From assembly GCA_023101725.1 (NCBI GenBank), contig JALJCO010012830.1:310001-374000 (forward strand): a DNA stretch of 64,000 bases, given 5' to 3'. How positions within the stretch are numbered: the stretch's first letter is position 1; the number at the start of each line of letters is the position of its first letter. The notes under the pieces are model-generated. The model was not told the DNA's origin. It made no database searches and saw only the letters and a list, made by a program, of their open reading frames with translations. The position numbers and the translations under genes are program-made. This document shows positions 47,480 through 59,846 of this stretch, in pieces. Source of the stretch: Atherinomorus stipes (taxonomy: Eukaryota; Chordata; Actinopteri; Atheriniformes; Atherinidae).

Positions 47480-48364
47480 AGGTGTGCACAGGGGGGAGGC
47501 GGGGGTGACCTGCTTGTGTGTAACCGTGTTGTTCAGATAAATAGTAACAGCTTCAGACAAGAGAGAAGAGAGAAGGGAAGGGAGGCAAAAGGAGAGGAAC
47601 TGGAGAAGGAGGAGGCCATGGTGGGAGGCTAGCAAAGCAAAGCATCTCTGAAGTTTCCAGGAAAGCAGCTTTACCTTTCTATTTATCTGTCAGAGAAGCA
47701 GCTTTATAGGCTTTTGATTTAACTTTTACTTGGAAAGCATATTCTAACCAAGGGGGCACCAGTTCTGGTCCTGTACTGATAACAGAGTTAAAGATCATAT
47801 TTTGGCAAATAGCAGATACTGATTATTCCCATTTATTTTCCCTTTAATGCCAAAGAAACAGTGAAATATGCATGATAAAGTATGGCTGAACTACTGAGAT
47901 GGAGGGAGAAAAGGGACTACTGTACAGTGTATGAACATACTGTAAAATGTAAATATGCAGGATTATAGCTAAGCTAATTTCCATCTTTAGTCCTTTGACA
48001 AGTCAACACAATGAAAATAAAAGTAATAAGAACAATAACAACACTAAAACATTAAAAATGATGGAAAGAGATCAAGGTACAAAAGAATAAAAAAAATGAT
48101 TAAAAAACAAAATAAAGATACTCTAGTTTAGAGGATTTAAGCTCTTCATCTGCTTTTTAATTAGCACAAACTACAAGTTGTTTTAAAAACACTATCAATA
48201 CGACACATAAAAACAATGTTTTAAGAGTTTTAAGATTGTTTATCTGTTACCAACTTGAGCATTTTTCAGTGCTTTCATGGTTCTCTCTCTTTTTTCTGCA
48301 ATAAAGATAATGAATAAATAAATGAATAATGTTAATTTCAGAGCAAAGTCAATGTGATGCAACA
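47480..48364. other. Non-coding stretch
   Basis: GA-rich sequence at 47555-47635, then AT-rich sequence. No gene or repeat family is recognised. Confidence 0.4.
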
Positions 48365-49262
48365 AGGATTAAGGATAGACCAACACATCCGCCGGCCGAT
48401 ATTGTAGCTCGATATCTGCGTATCTTGCTGGTATCGGCATCATCTGATACGTGGGTGTGTATCTATTTATTCATACAATTCAATTACAGAAAAGGCCAAA
48501 TTCACAATAGTGCTTCAAATAACGAAATGATGAAAATAATTAAATTATGATTTACTGAAATAATATATTGTTTTTGAATTGTGGTTGGAAATTATATTTA
48601 AAAAAAATAAAAACAAACAAATAAAACTGACCCAGACACATTACTGCACCTTTCCCATAAATAGTGAACCAACATACCTGTCAACAGGTGAAAAAGTCTT
48701 TTTGAACATTACAGAAAATACTTCATCGCAGTGATTGCCTCAAAGTGTTGCTCAACAAAAATTTTAGCTTTGAAAGCGCCATCATGCTTCTTTACTTGTT
48801 TTAATTTTTGTGTTTTTGCGTTTTATATATTTTTTGAACCAGAATTCAAATTCAACGTCATGATTGTCATAGATTTTTTATTTATTACTTTTATCAATTT
48901 CAACTTATTTCACTGAGAGCTGATTTATTTCCTTCTTTAATTGGGGGGTACAGTAAGAATAATTTTGAGGTTTAATGTTCCTTTTTGATATTGTTACAAC
49001 TGCCTATAAAAAAATTGATTCATTACAAGTTTGCTGTTTATTTATTATTTGTTTACAAGTGCACTGTTTCTCTTTTATATATATTTTTGAAGTGTTATGG
49101 GGTTTTTTTTTTATCTTAAAAGAGTTTTCAAAATCAGTTTTCATTGTTTCCTTCATTACATTATATTTTTGGGGCCAACTGCAGTATCGGCCCCAAATAT
49201 CAGCATGTTGCATCAGAAAATATTGGTATTGGCCCTAAAAAATATGTATCAGTTGATGCCTA
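48365..49262. mobile_element. Possible miniature element with CCGATAT/TATCGGC termini
   Basis: The left side has 'gccggccgatattgtagc', 'cgatatctgcg' and 'gctggtatcggcatc'. The right side has 'gcagtatcggccccaaatat' and 'tattggtattggccc'. This is the layout of a widespread fish element whose inverted ends are rich in GATATCGGC. The exact ends ('atagaccaac' and 'gttgatgccta') are a weak match, and the AT-rich interior lacks a transposase. Confidence 0.45.
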
Positions 49263-50030
49263 ACCAGGATACAGCAGAAATATTTCAGCCATCAGAAGAT
49301 GCCATCCTGTTGCAGTCAGCAAGGTCAGTATAAATCAGGATATACCTGTATCTCACTAAAACAAAAAATATTTACACCATGTGTACATTTCCAGCCTTGT
49401 ACACAGTTTTTGCATTGGACAAGCCTTAAAATGCCTTAATCTGTAGCTCCAACAGGACTTTTTCTTTCTTTCCTAACCTTGCTACCTTGCATTACATCAG
49501 ACCAGTCGCTGTGTTGTTTCATCAGGGGCTGTTTTTAGTCTGTACATTACATCAATAGAACAGTTTCAGGGTGGCCTTTTTCACTCTTATAGCTGGCATA
49601 ACATGAAAAACCAAATGAAAAGACTGTGGACTGGTCCAAGCTTTGACTTGGCTCAGATACACACTGAGGCAATAAGACTTTTAAAGAAGAGTACAATTAA
49701 ACATTCCAGTAGCTCATAAAATTGTTTCAGTCACACTTTGTCTTCTTCCTTCTTTAACTAATGACCAGAACTCAAAACTCAGTCATTTTCCTACAGATTT
49801 TTGATATTCTGAGGACAGGACTTCAACATCCAAGTAGTTGTACAATGTTTTTATGTTCATGGAAATTACATTATAAAACATACAGGAAGCAGGTTTAGCT
49901 GCCTTTAGTTTTACCCGTCTTACAGGTAGTGGCACTATGACCCGAGTTTGTCTCTAAAACAAATGCTTATAATTGAAATTTTTCCAACCTTGTTTTCATT
50001 TGTTTACCTTCTGTTTCACTCATTGTTTGT
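49263..50030. other. Non-coding stretch
   Basis: Unique-looking sequence without recognisable features. Confidence 0.4.
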
Positions 50031-51025
50031 TTAAAGGAACATTGCGCAAGTTTAAATGTTAAATACTATTCCTTTCTTTCTTCCACATGCTCTTACAGTT
50101 GCCTGATGTGTAGAATGAGCTGATCTTTCTTCCCTGCGGTGGTCCGTAATACTGTTTCTGAATGCTCAATACGAGAAATTCTGGTACGAAGCCTCAAGGG
50201 GGCGCTTGTGGGAGAGACGAGCTGCGCGTTCTCGTTCGTCTGGCTGTGCCTACTGGTGTGGTGTATTCCGCCACTGCAGGTCCGCACATGTTGAGCATCC
50301 TGCTAAAAGATGGAGAACAGGAAGCCTTTCAAACCCCAACTCAGACTCCAGTAAGACAAAGAAGAAAATTTGTCTTGTGAGATGAAGAGAACCAAACTGG
50401 AGTCTGACTGGTCCCGACGGCACAACACTGGCACCAGAGTAAGACAGGGATAAACAACCAAGCAGCTTTTTTTCTTTCTTTTTTTTTAATTGGAGGGAGC
50501 TCCGATCCAGTCTGGGAATAAAACGGGACCCACAGTTGGCTTTCTTCTTACTAACAAGGTAAATGTGATGTATGACGGAAATAAGGATTCATAATATGGC
50601 AATGCTACGTTTTTAGCATGGAAATGCGGCAATATGACAGCCATGACTGTTCCTGGGGAAGCGATACACTATAGCCACTTGTTAAATTTAGCTGATGTGG
50701 TAATTTTATAAGGTAGTCGTGGTCTCAGCCTGTGAATTTGGATATTTGAACTACAAGCCAGCATTAGCCTGTTGTTACTGTTAGCATAAAGTCCGTCAGT
50801 TTACTCAACGATCAAACTCTAAACAACTTGCAGATTTATAATTTTTACTTCAGTAGATCTTGTGACTCTAATTCTTGGCTCAGACTGAGTGTAATTTGGG
50901 TTAAATTAGAGACCAACGCAGTCAAAGCAGCTCATGCGTGTGCACGACATGAGCGTCACTTCCACTTGTTGCCAGTGGGGGCGAACTTCTGGGAAAAACC
51001 TGGAACTTGCGTTGTACTCCTTTAA
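50031..51025 (+). mobile_element. TTAA-flanked element, family T3
   Basis: TTAA lies at 50031-50034 and 51022-51025. The termini are 'aggaacattgcgcaagttt' and, inverted, 'aggagtacaacgcaagttcc'. At 995 bp it is about twice the length of the T1 elements. A 72-residue open frame at 50162-50380 and a short frame from 50382 (MKRTKLESDWSRRHNTGTRV) occur in the left half. The latter is vaguely like the basic segment that precedes NIG in other TTAA-element relics, but this is weak. No complete transposase is present. A poly-T run lies near 50468-50488. Confidence 0.78.
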
Positions 51026-54000
51026 ACTGGGTTTGGAAAATTACCTTAAAAAGACATCATGACATCCCTTCTTCCATAGGGATTCTCACTTATGCCAACA
51101 GGTCATCTGCCAACTCGTTAGCATTCATAGAAGAATCCTCAAAGAGGCACTGATTACTCTGAGTGTTGCTTTGAGTGTCATAAAGAAATGCCCGTCTAAA
51201 TGAATAAGATAATCTTCAACTAACTCATTCAGTAGTTGTTTATGATGGTCAAAAGTAAAATGGGCCTTTGTTAAATATTCAGCTGCATATTTAATGATGG
51301 ACTATGTTATGTTTTTTCATGTCATAAATAAAGAAGTTCTGACGTTAATATCTTGTCTCTTATCTTGGACTTGTTCCTGTACTTTTCTGTGACTGGGCAA
51401 ACATAGTATTTTGTGATAACTTTTTCACTGATTATCATCTAATAATTAGTTTATTTTTAATAAATTTCTGTGACAGAATGTACTTTTCACTTTTTTTTTT
51501 ATCTTTGTCTCTTTATTTAAAAAAAAAAAAAAGTCAAACTGTAAAATCTGAATCTAAGCTAAAATTATCAGCACCACATGAAGCAACCAATAGCTGATTT
51601 ATTCTACTTCAGTACCAGTCAAAAGTTTGAAGTTTACGTTCCTGCATGTCTGTAACTTTGTGTCGCCTCCTTGCAGTTTATATTTTCTCTCCTTCCGAGT
51701 ATCAGTGGCCCTCTTCCTGAATCTTTTCCGTCTGTACTGACCCGAGGCTGACAACAGACAAGCGCTTCCCGGTGTTTGTTGTTGTGACTGTTTCACACTC
51801 GGTGCCCCCTCTCACCAACTAGTCAAAGCAAACTGAGACACTTACTCATTGTTGCCATATGAGTGAAATTACTTTATTCATAGATTTCTTCTCCCCTCCC
51901 CATCCCATTGAGTGGGCTGTAGTCTATCCCAGCTACTGAACTTTGAATAAGGTTTGCACAAACATGTGTCTAATATACTATATCTTGAGGAAAAGATATA
52001 GTCTGTTGGGAATATGTTCTGCCTTAAAAGGTCAAAGTTGAAGACTCAAAATACTTGATTATCTTAGAGAAATAAAGCAGCCTAATACTTTGGATGTTTC
52101 AGTGTAGCTTGCTGTACAAGCAAGAGTATCAGCAGTCTGCAGTCATACACACTGGAAAAAGAAATTTCCATGATTCACTTAAAAAAAAAAAAATCAAGGC
52201 AACTATTTGCATTATTTTATCATGTAATTTGAGCAAGAATAGCTCTGACTAAACTACTATTTGCGCAAAAGGAATATGTTTCTGTGTAAAGTCGACTTGA
52301 TCTTCACATTCCTCTATGTCATTGTTTGTGGGATCTACAATATTCCAAGAATTTCAAACATCTATTTTTAAGTTCAACCAGCTTCAGCTTTTTAAAATTT
52401 CCTTCACTGTCATCCTCCATATAAAACAAAACAAAGCTTTTTAATTTTCTAATTTTAGATGAATCTCATGGAAGACAGACCCTTAAGATTTACAGTGATT
52501 CTGCACGTGCACATCCTGCTAAGGTGGAGAGTCTCTCCACCTACGATCACTCATTTAACTGTGAAAGTTTCTCACTGCGAAATGCTGAAGGAGGGTTTTA
52601 TAAATATACTTATGGTGCGGTCCAGTTGCCTCGGGATTCTGAGCGGACGCCATTTGGTGATGTCATTACCAGGTGGGTTGCACCATCATGGGAAAAAAAT
52701 AGATGTCTCCAAAACATTCGTGAGCATCGATAGTACAAGCTAGAAAAATAACACAGACGTTACAACAATATCGCCATGACAACAGCAGCCAATTTTAGTG
52801 TGTACTGTTTAATACACAATAATAAACAATACATATTCATGCAGCGTTTAAAAGAAAAAAAAGGCTGCCGTGAGAACGTAAATTTCAATAACAACAACTT
52901 GGTGCTGTTTGCACTAGAAACTTATAAACAGGAAATGTTTTATATAGAAGTTTTATAATCACAACAATGGTACTGGAAGTAGCCATTTTCAAATCTACAA
53001 TCTCTGCAAATTATGAGCTCACAGCTAAGACAAACGAGTTCACAACGCCACTTCCGCCCAAAGTTACCTTGGGAGACAACTTGAATGCACGATTAACACA
53101 CGGTGCAGAATGGAACAGGGGGAGCCACAAAGCATGATGGGAAACATTCAGATGAATCCACCCCAGGACCAATTCCACAGATCTACTCAAATACCTGAAA
53201 TATACATGAATCTGAATGAGGTCTCAACAGTTGTTTGTGTGTCCCCAGCACGAAATTGCAAATGACATCAGGCACGTGTTCCTCGTGTGCTGCTAGTTTC
53301 AGGCTTCTCATGCTTCCAGGGTGACAAGACTTGTTCTCTAATATTAAAAATCACAGAAAACTTGTTTTCTTTTTGTTTTCACTACATGAAAACTGGAAAA
53401 CCTGAATCAGCCAAGCAACTGCTTTGCTAACTTCATTTCTTCAAAATCACGCTTAAAAGTCTCTCAAGTTAAGTAGATTCAAGTGTTTCTGCTCACGGGG
53501 GCGCATCAGAGCAGAGGAAATGAAACAAGGTTGTTGTTTGTTGTGCTGCTGCTGCACACAAGAAGGTTAGCTGGGAAAGCCTGAATATATCCTGTACAGA
53601 AAATTATGTGTAATATCTTGTGATGTAAACAAAGCATTTAACAAAAGAACTACATTTAATCTTGTACAGACACAAACTTGTGCTTTTAAATAGATTTAAT
53701 TTGTTTTCATCTTCCCAGATTCCTTTTTTGTCAGTGCAGGTTTTCCTGCCGGCATCTCATTGTTTTCATTCACTTTTGCCCCCTTATGTCTAATTTGATG
53801 TCTAATTTTACACACAACTATCTATAACTCTCCAAAGACAGCTGTTTCCATTCATGTAGAACAGAATGAAAATAAGAGTTATTACCCTTCATCTGTGTTA
53901 CACGTTACAGCAGTAGCCAAGAAGAGACAAATGCCGTACCACTTTATTTATAAAACAATTTCAAAACAACAACAATGCTGACCATAGTGTTGCGCAGTAA

Positions 54001-55559
54001 AATGAAAAAGAAAAAAGAAAACAGCCAGAGGTAAAATATAGCAAACCACATGATAAAATAGCAATAAAGTTATAAAGAAGTCCAAGAAACAAATGCTATA
54101 AAATCCACAAAACAAATAAAACCGCAGTCATCGTCAATCTCTGGGTTGAAGGCTTGAGAGTGAAAATGTGGTTTTAAATAAGATTTAAAAGCAGTGAGTG
54201 AAGAAGCATGTCTGATGTGTGTCTGTAAATCACTCCAGCGACTCGGAGCAGCAGCTGAAAGGGTTATGTCACCTCTGAGTTTTGTTCGAATCTTTGCATT
54301 GTATAGAAGTCTCTGGTCAGGTGACCCGAGTGAGCGGGATTTTATTCCGCTTCACTTTATCAAAGGTGGCCATATGTTTACATATTGTGCTATAATCTGA
54401 CAGAGGTTTAGAGCAACAGCTCCATCATTCCAAAAGGATATTCACATTCATCCTGACAGGTTTGTGCCATGTGCCATCTTAATTTATTCTTCACCAGTTA
54501 CATGTCATAACAAACCCCACAAGCGTTCCATTTACTATGACTCCAAATATTTTCAAATAGACTTTGTGGTTGCAGAGAAATACTCAATTCATTATGAGGA
54601 TGCACTTTTTAAACAAATGCCTACATCAGCACAATGCAATTATTAATTTGAGCCACTTAATGTTACTGTCTTATAATAATAATAATAATAATAATAATAC
54701 CTTTTGTGTCGCGCTTTTCATAAAATTCAGAGCTGCTGTACATGTCAAAAGAGAAAAAAAACAGTTAAAATATAAAACAACACTTAAAAACAAGGAATAA
54801 TACAGTCCAATATATTAATTAAAAAATAAAAGTTCAAAGTTAAAGTATAAGTAGTCCAAGAATGTTAGATGATGAAAGCATTTAATTCTTAAAGGCTCAG
54901 GTTTTTTGATAAACAGCATTCATTTTATTTTTACTTCTGAATTTTTGATTGTCTTCAGCAGTCGAAAGTCGTGATTTTTTTACCCTGAGTTAGAGAGAAT
55001 GTGCTCTGTGTTTATTTAACAACAATAATAATAACAACAATTTAAAAAACCACCAAGGTCAGTGCACAGAAACAAAGACAAAAATGACACAATAATACCT
55101 ACTATTTATGATTCATTTCCCCCTAAATCTTTTCCTAATTGACTCAATAACTTTAAATATGTCAAAATTAAGAATTAAGCAGTTAATGGTCTATTATTTA
55201 TGCAGTTTGCCCAACTGCCAGATCTTCACAGAGTTTCTTTAAGAGAGTTAGTCCCCTTTTGACTTTGCACCTGCAGAGCGTCTCATCCTCCTCCACGCTT
55301 TGTTGGCAGCGGCCGTCTTGGTCATTCTGCATGCCCAGCCACATTATCAACTTGCAATTACACTCACACGCCCTGTTCTGCTCACCCAAATGAACCAGCT
55401 GGTGATACAGCAACACTGCATTACAAACACACTGACTACTCGCCCAGGCTCAAATAAGAGGTCTTCCTATCACAAATAACTATAATATAAACTTAATGTG
55501 AACTAATGAATCTGTAGGAGTCTCATTTCGGCATACTGGAAAGTTAATAAAACAATATT
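51026..55559. other. Non-coding stretch, mostly unique
   Basis: A (TAA)n array is at 54672-54699, and A runs occur near 51518-51532 and 52181-52193. A Tc1-terminus-like 'cagtaccagtcaaaagtttg' at about 51609-51628 has no visible partner. No gene is recognised. Confidence 0.4.
54672..54699. repeat. (TAA)9 microsatellite
   Basis: A run of perfect TAA/ATA units. Confidence 0.95.
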
Positions 55560-56440
55560 GTGATTGGTAGGGAAGGAGAACTCTGCGGACCGAGCTTTAG
55601 ATTAGGCCCCTAATGGCTCCGAAGCCGGAGGCTAAATTGAAATGTAAAACCTAGAGCGAGACCCTAATTCACCCTTATCTGTGTGAGTGACGAGCCTGCC
55701 TCCCCTGACTGAGATTGGGGCCATTGAGTTGGATGAACTGCAATTTGCTTTGTTAGAGGTAGGTGTATATGCATGCACGGCCCAAATCACAGTATGGAGA
55801 TACAGAATGCGTGTTTGGAATGCATGGCTAGAAATGAACGAGGCTCCCACTTCTCTGTCTTCCTCACTTCACACAGAAGTCAGGGTTTCACTGCAACAAT
55901 GGAGGGAAAGCATCTGTCAATATGTGCAGATGCAGTTCAAAATTATAAGTGCATATTTGCCCTTATTAGATTAAAACTGCAGAAATAAACGAGCGGATGT
56001 TTACTCTCCTCAAAGCCTTGAGATTGCCTTTTCAATAACATGCTGCAAAACTTAAAAGGCACTTGACTGGTTGCATCTGAAAACACAAACATCAACCCCC
56101 TCCTCCATCTCTCCTCTTATTCTATGAGTCAACAGGCCACTCGTCCACCTGTTCCCATTATGTTACCTCAGTGATATTTCTCCTTTCTCCTTCCTTCCTC
56201 CCCTCTCACCCTAATATCCTCCTATTCTTTTATCTCTCCTCCTTTTGCCACCACTGGTAATGAACGCTGACCGTTCATTACCCTAATCAAATCCAGCAGC
56301 TGAACAACCGCTCACTGCCACTCCACGGCTGTTTTTTTTTTCTAAATCCCCAGACTCATTTGCATTTGCGTCCAGTTAATTAGCGTGGGGGCGCAGGTGC
56401 GTGGTGATAATCATTATTAAACATGACAGTCACCTGTGAC
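55560..56440. promoter_or_regulatory. Candidate conserved regulatory tract (speculative)
   Basis: This tract is free of mobile elements and of balanced composition. It carries several developmental-factor-like motifs: an 11-bp palindrome of TAATGAACG half-sites at 56256-56282, an octamer ATTTGCAT at 56358-56365, a homeodomain-like TTAATTAG at 56376-56383 and an E-box CAGGTG at 56394-56399. Such clustering is typical of enhancers near developmental genes in vertebrates, but short motifs arise by chance and no conservation can be shown from one sequence. Confidence 0.2.
56256..56282. other. Perfect 11-bp palindrome with 5-nt spacer
   Basis: GGTAATGAACG (56256-56266) is exactly inverted at 56272-56282 across CTGAC. 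Each arm contains a TAATGA core, so the site could bind a dimer, or it could be a simple hairpin. Confidence 0.9.
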
Positions 56441-57386
56441 CGCTCTGCCCTCCTCAACCCTTCACATATACACTCACTCAGGCACACACTGGCTCTGCAG
56501 CCTCTTCTCAACGTGAACATCAGAGACCATCAGTGGGCAAAGCCGCTGATGATGTAATTTCCTATTTGTGTTTCAGTGGTCGGCTCGTATTCCACGCATG
56601 CATTCGTGGTCTGATCTCTTACCTCTGCAGCTTTTCCACACTGTTGGCTGTGGACACAGCTTGCCTTCATATGACTTGTTAACTGTGTCTATAAAAGAAA
56701 TAGTAAAATAAAGTCTACGAGAAGCAGACAAAAGCAGAAAGCATGAACTGGAACTGTCAGGTCCTTCAATAAGCATAGCCCTGCTGAATACAATTTTTTT
56801 AAATAATTTTTATCATCCACTTGTTTTCTTGTATGTGTCAGAATAATAGGTTTTGCTGTAGAAAATTGATGCAACAGACTTTCTAATGATGTCCTGGTGG
56901 CTGCACGCAATCCACTGAAATAAGAACTTTTCAATTACCCCCCCCCCCCCCTTTTTTTTTTATTGTTAGTTGATGTCATTGCACTTTGACCCCTTTTTGT
57001 ATTTTTTTCATTGTAAAAATACATTTAGTACTGTGTTTTTAAAAAAAATTGCCAATGCATTGATAACAAAAATGAGAACTGCAATAAACTATGAATAAAG
57101 CTGTTGTTGTACCTCTTTAGAAAAGCCACATTGAGCAAAGGCTGGAAATTCTTATCTAATCAAAGCATATTTTGATAAAGCAAAGTCACTGTGTTTCATA
57201 TCATGTAGGCTTTTCAAAAGGGTCCGTTCAGTCTTCTTTTCTAAATGGAGCTGCACCACCCTCTGCTGGCTTATTGTGTGAAGAACACTGTGCTTAAAAT
57301 TTTGCTTCACTTGAGAAAAGCTAGATTCATCACACCACTATGGAGCAATTAACCATAAACATTATGATGCCTGACACTGTCTAGGT
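56441..57386. other. Non-coding gap with a C13/T10 tract
   Basis: A C run followed by a T run lies at 56938-56961. Otherwise AT-rich unique sequence. Confidence 0.5.
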
Positions 57387-57727
57387 CAGGGGTCACCAAC
57401 CTTTTTCAAACTGAGAGCTATTTTGAGGATACTGAACAATATGAAGGGCTACTTGCTGGATTAAACTTTTTGAATGAGGCAGGGTTTCTTCCTTGATGAC
57501 AATATTTATATTTACTTATTAAAAGAGCTGCCTTAACATTTTTTTCATAAAATAATCAAATTGATTTTATCATAGTAAGAAAACATATTTCACCATGAAA
57601 CTTGATGTTTTTCAATCCATTTTATTTGTTCCATTTTCCAAATAATCAGTTTTGTAACATTTTAGCAGCAAATCACTAACATCTTTAAATCTAGTCACAT
57701 TTATACTAAACCCAGTCTTACCACATA

Positions 57728-58912
57728 CAGATGTGTGACAAAGTGTTTGCCCCCTTCCTGATTTATTTATTTTTTGCATGTTTGTCACACTTATATGTTT
57801 CAGATCATCAAACAAATTTAAATAAAATGCAGTTTTTAAATGAAGATTTTTATCAGTAGGGGGGGGGGGGTCCAAATCCACATGGCCCTGTGTGGAAAAA
57901 GTGATTGCCCCTTCAACCTAATAACTGCTAATAACTGGTTGGACCACCCTTAGCAGCAACAACTGCAATCAAACATTTGCGAGAACTACCAAGGAGTCTT
58001 CTACAGCACTGTGGAGGAATTTTGGTCCACTCATCTTTGCAGAATTGTCGTAATTCAGCCACATTGGAGGGTTTTCCAGCATGAACTGCCTTTTTAAGTT
58101 CATGCCACAGCATCTCAATGGGATTCAGGTCAGGACTTTGACGAGGCCACTCCAAAGTCTTTATTTTGTTTTTCTTAAGCCGTTCAGAGGTGGACTTGCT
58201 GGTGTGTTTTGGATCATTGTCCTGCTGCAGAACCCAAGTGCGCTTTAGCTTGAGGTCACCAACAGATGGCCGAACATTCTCCCTCAGGATTTTTTGGTTG
58301 ACAGCAGAATTCATGGTTCCATTTACCACAGCAGGTCCTGAAGCAGCAAAACAGCACCAGACCATCACATTACATATTTTACTGTTGGTATGATGTTCCT
58401 TTTCTGAAATGCCTTGTTAATTTTACGCCAGATGTAATGGGACCTACATCTTCCAAAAAGTTCAACTTTTGTCTCGTCAGTCCACAGAGTATTTTTCCAA
58501 AAGTCTTGGGGTCATCAAGATGCTTTCTGACTAAACTGAGACGAGCCTTTATGTTCTTTTTGCTCAGCAGTGGTTTTAGTCTTGGAACTCTGCCATGCAG
58601 GCCATTTTTGCCCAGTCTCTTTCTGATGGTGGAGTCATGAACACTGACCTTAATTGAGGAAAGAGAAGCCTGCAGTTCTTGGATGTTGTTCTGGGGTCTT
58701 TTGTGACCTCTTAAATGAGTTGTCACTGTGCTCTCGGGGTAATTTTGGTCGGCAAGCCACTCTTGGGAAGGTTCACCACCGTTACATGTTATCGCCATTA
58801 AAAACTGCATTTTGTGTTTACTTGTGTTATCTTTGTCTAATATTTAAATTTGTTTGATGATATGAAATATATAAGTGTGACAAACATGCAAAAAAATGAG
58901 AAATCAGGAAGG
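57728..58912 (-). mobile_element. Internally deleted Tc1-like element
   Basis: The left terminus starts CAG after a TA at 57726-57727, with 'aagtgtttgcccccttcctg' and 'ttttgcatgtttgtcacac'. The right arm repeats these inverted ('gtgtgacaaacatgc', 'aaatcaggaaggtgg') but loses similarity after about 58912, so the last ~28 bases of the right repeat are gone. The right arm also has about 29 bases next to 'aatttaaat' that are deleted from the left arm. A second gap joins transposase coding sequence at about 58797 directly to the subterminal 'aaaactgcattttgtg', removing the transposase start and an internal repeat. It is inserted within a hAT element. Confidence 0.85.
57930..58797 (-). pseudogene. 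Tc1-like DDE transposase, N-truncated and frameshifted
   Basis: Reading the minus strand from 58797 down, the first frame gives GRVPRLKPLLSKKNIKARL and RKHLDDPKTFGKIL. A frameshift then moves to WTDETKVELFG (first catalytic Asp, codon at 58476-58478). After another change, a 146-residue frame (58368-57928) gives VWCCFAASGP, then QQDNDPKHTS (second Asp, residue 50) and SPDLNPIEMLWHELK (Glu, residue 85). The Asp-Glu spacing of 34 intervening residues fits the DD34E pattern of Tc1. The C-terminus AAKGGPTSY is intact. The N-terminal DNA-binding domain is almost wholly deleted. It cannot make an active enzyme. Confidence 0.88.
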
Positions 58913-59228
58913 TGGCTGTGCCTGCTAGCATGTAGCAATGAGTGAGTGAGGCAGCACTTAGTTTTGTGCACAGCTTTAATATTTGACCTGTAAGGGTTCA
59001 TAAATTCATCTATATGCCGCCAATGAATCAGATTTTTTTTCATCTTATTTTCTTTCTTTATTCAGTAGGCTACTGGCATTTTTAAATTTCCACAAATGTG
59101 AATGGATTTTAAAAAGTATAACAATTTTACACATTAATGATGGCTGTCTTTAAAGCAGAGCCTGTGGGCACCTCATGTGGTCCCTGTGGACAACTGGGTG
59201 CCCATGGACACCACGTTGGCTACCCCTG

Positions 59229-59846
59229 GTCTACTGTAGGTCCACCTCAAAAACAGCTCCAATTCATTTTTAAGCACTGAGATAGATCGCTACTTCCAGG
59301 AGTTTTGTGCCCAATAGACAGCTACAACAAATGTACGGTATATCTCATTCAGTTATTAAACCACAAAGCTTGTAAAACATACAAGGAGGGAACAGTCCCA
59401 CCACTGAGTACACCATGGAGACTTTTAAAAGAAAATTATCAGTAGCTGAAGTCATACTTGCTGTATGTAAAGTAGGTAACTTAATTATTATGAATAGGAA
59501 ATTTACTTTTTTTTTAGCTTCTTGGCTTTTGTTTAGAGAGGGTGACCTTTAAGACTCACACAAAGTACAAAGGAGAGCATGTGAGTGTGCATTTTTACAG
59601 TGTAATGCACCATGGTGCATGACATGGTAAATCCAGCTTTTGAAGAAACCATGACGCAGTGCATGCACAGATACAGATAACATCACAATGGGATTTCACA
59701 GACAGAAAAGAACGTTGGCCAATTTTATTTTTGCTGCAGATAAAGCTGTTAGAAAAAGGCCAGTTTATTTTAGAGCTCCTGTTTCTTAACAGATTATCCA
59801 CATAGACATGAAAAATAAGCTGACCGTTAAACCACATACCTCTATA
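59229..59846. other. Non-coding gap
   Basis: Unique-looking sequence between two mobile elements; nothing recognised. Confidence 0.4.

Larger units (their letters stand above)
57387..59228. mobile_element. hAT-type element hosting a Tc1-like insertion
   Basis: The left terminus 'caggggtcaccaacctt' and the inverted right terminus 'caggggtagccaacg' are typical hAT ends. Flanking octamers GTCTAGGT (57379-57386) and GTCTACTG (59229-59236) share the first five bases, consistent with a decayed 8-bp duplication. Removing the Tc1-like insertion (about 57728-58912) leaves roughly 650 bp without coding capacity. This is an old non-autonomous element. Confidence 0.7.

Noticed and set aside
51609..51628. 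A Tc1-terminus-like CAGTACCAGTCAAAAGTTTG
   Set aside because: No inverted partner and no transposase sequence nearby, so an element cannot be claimed.
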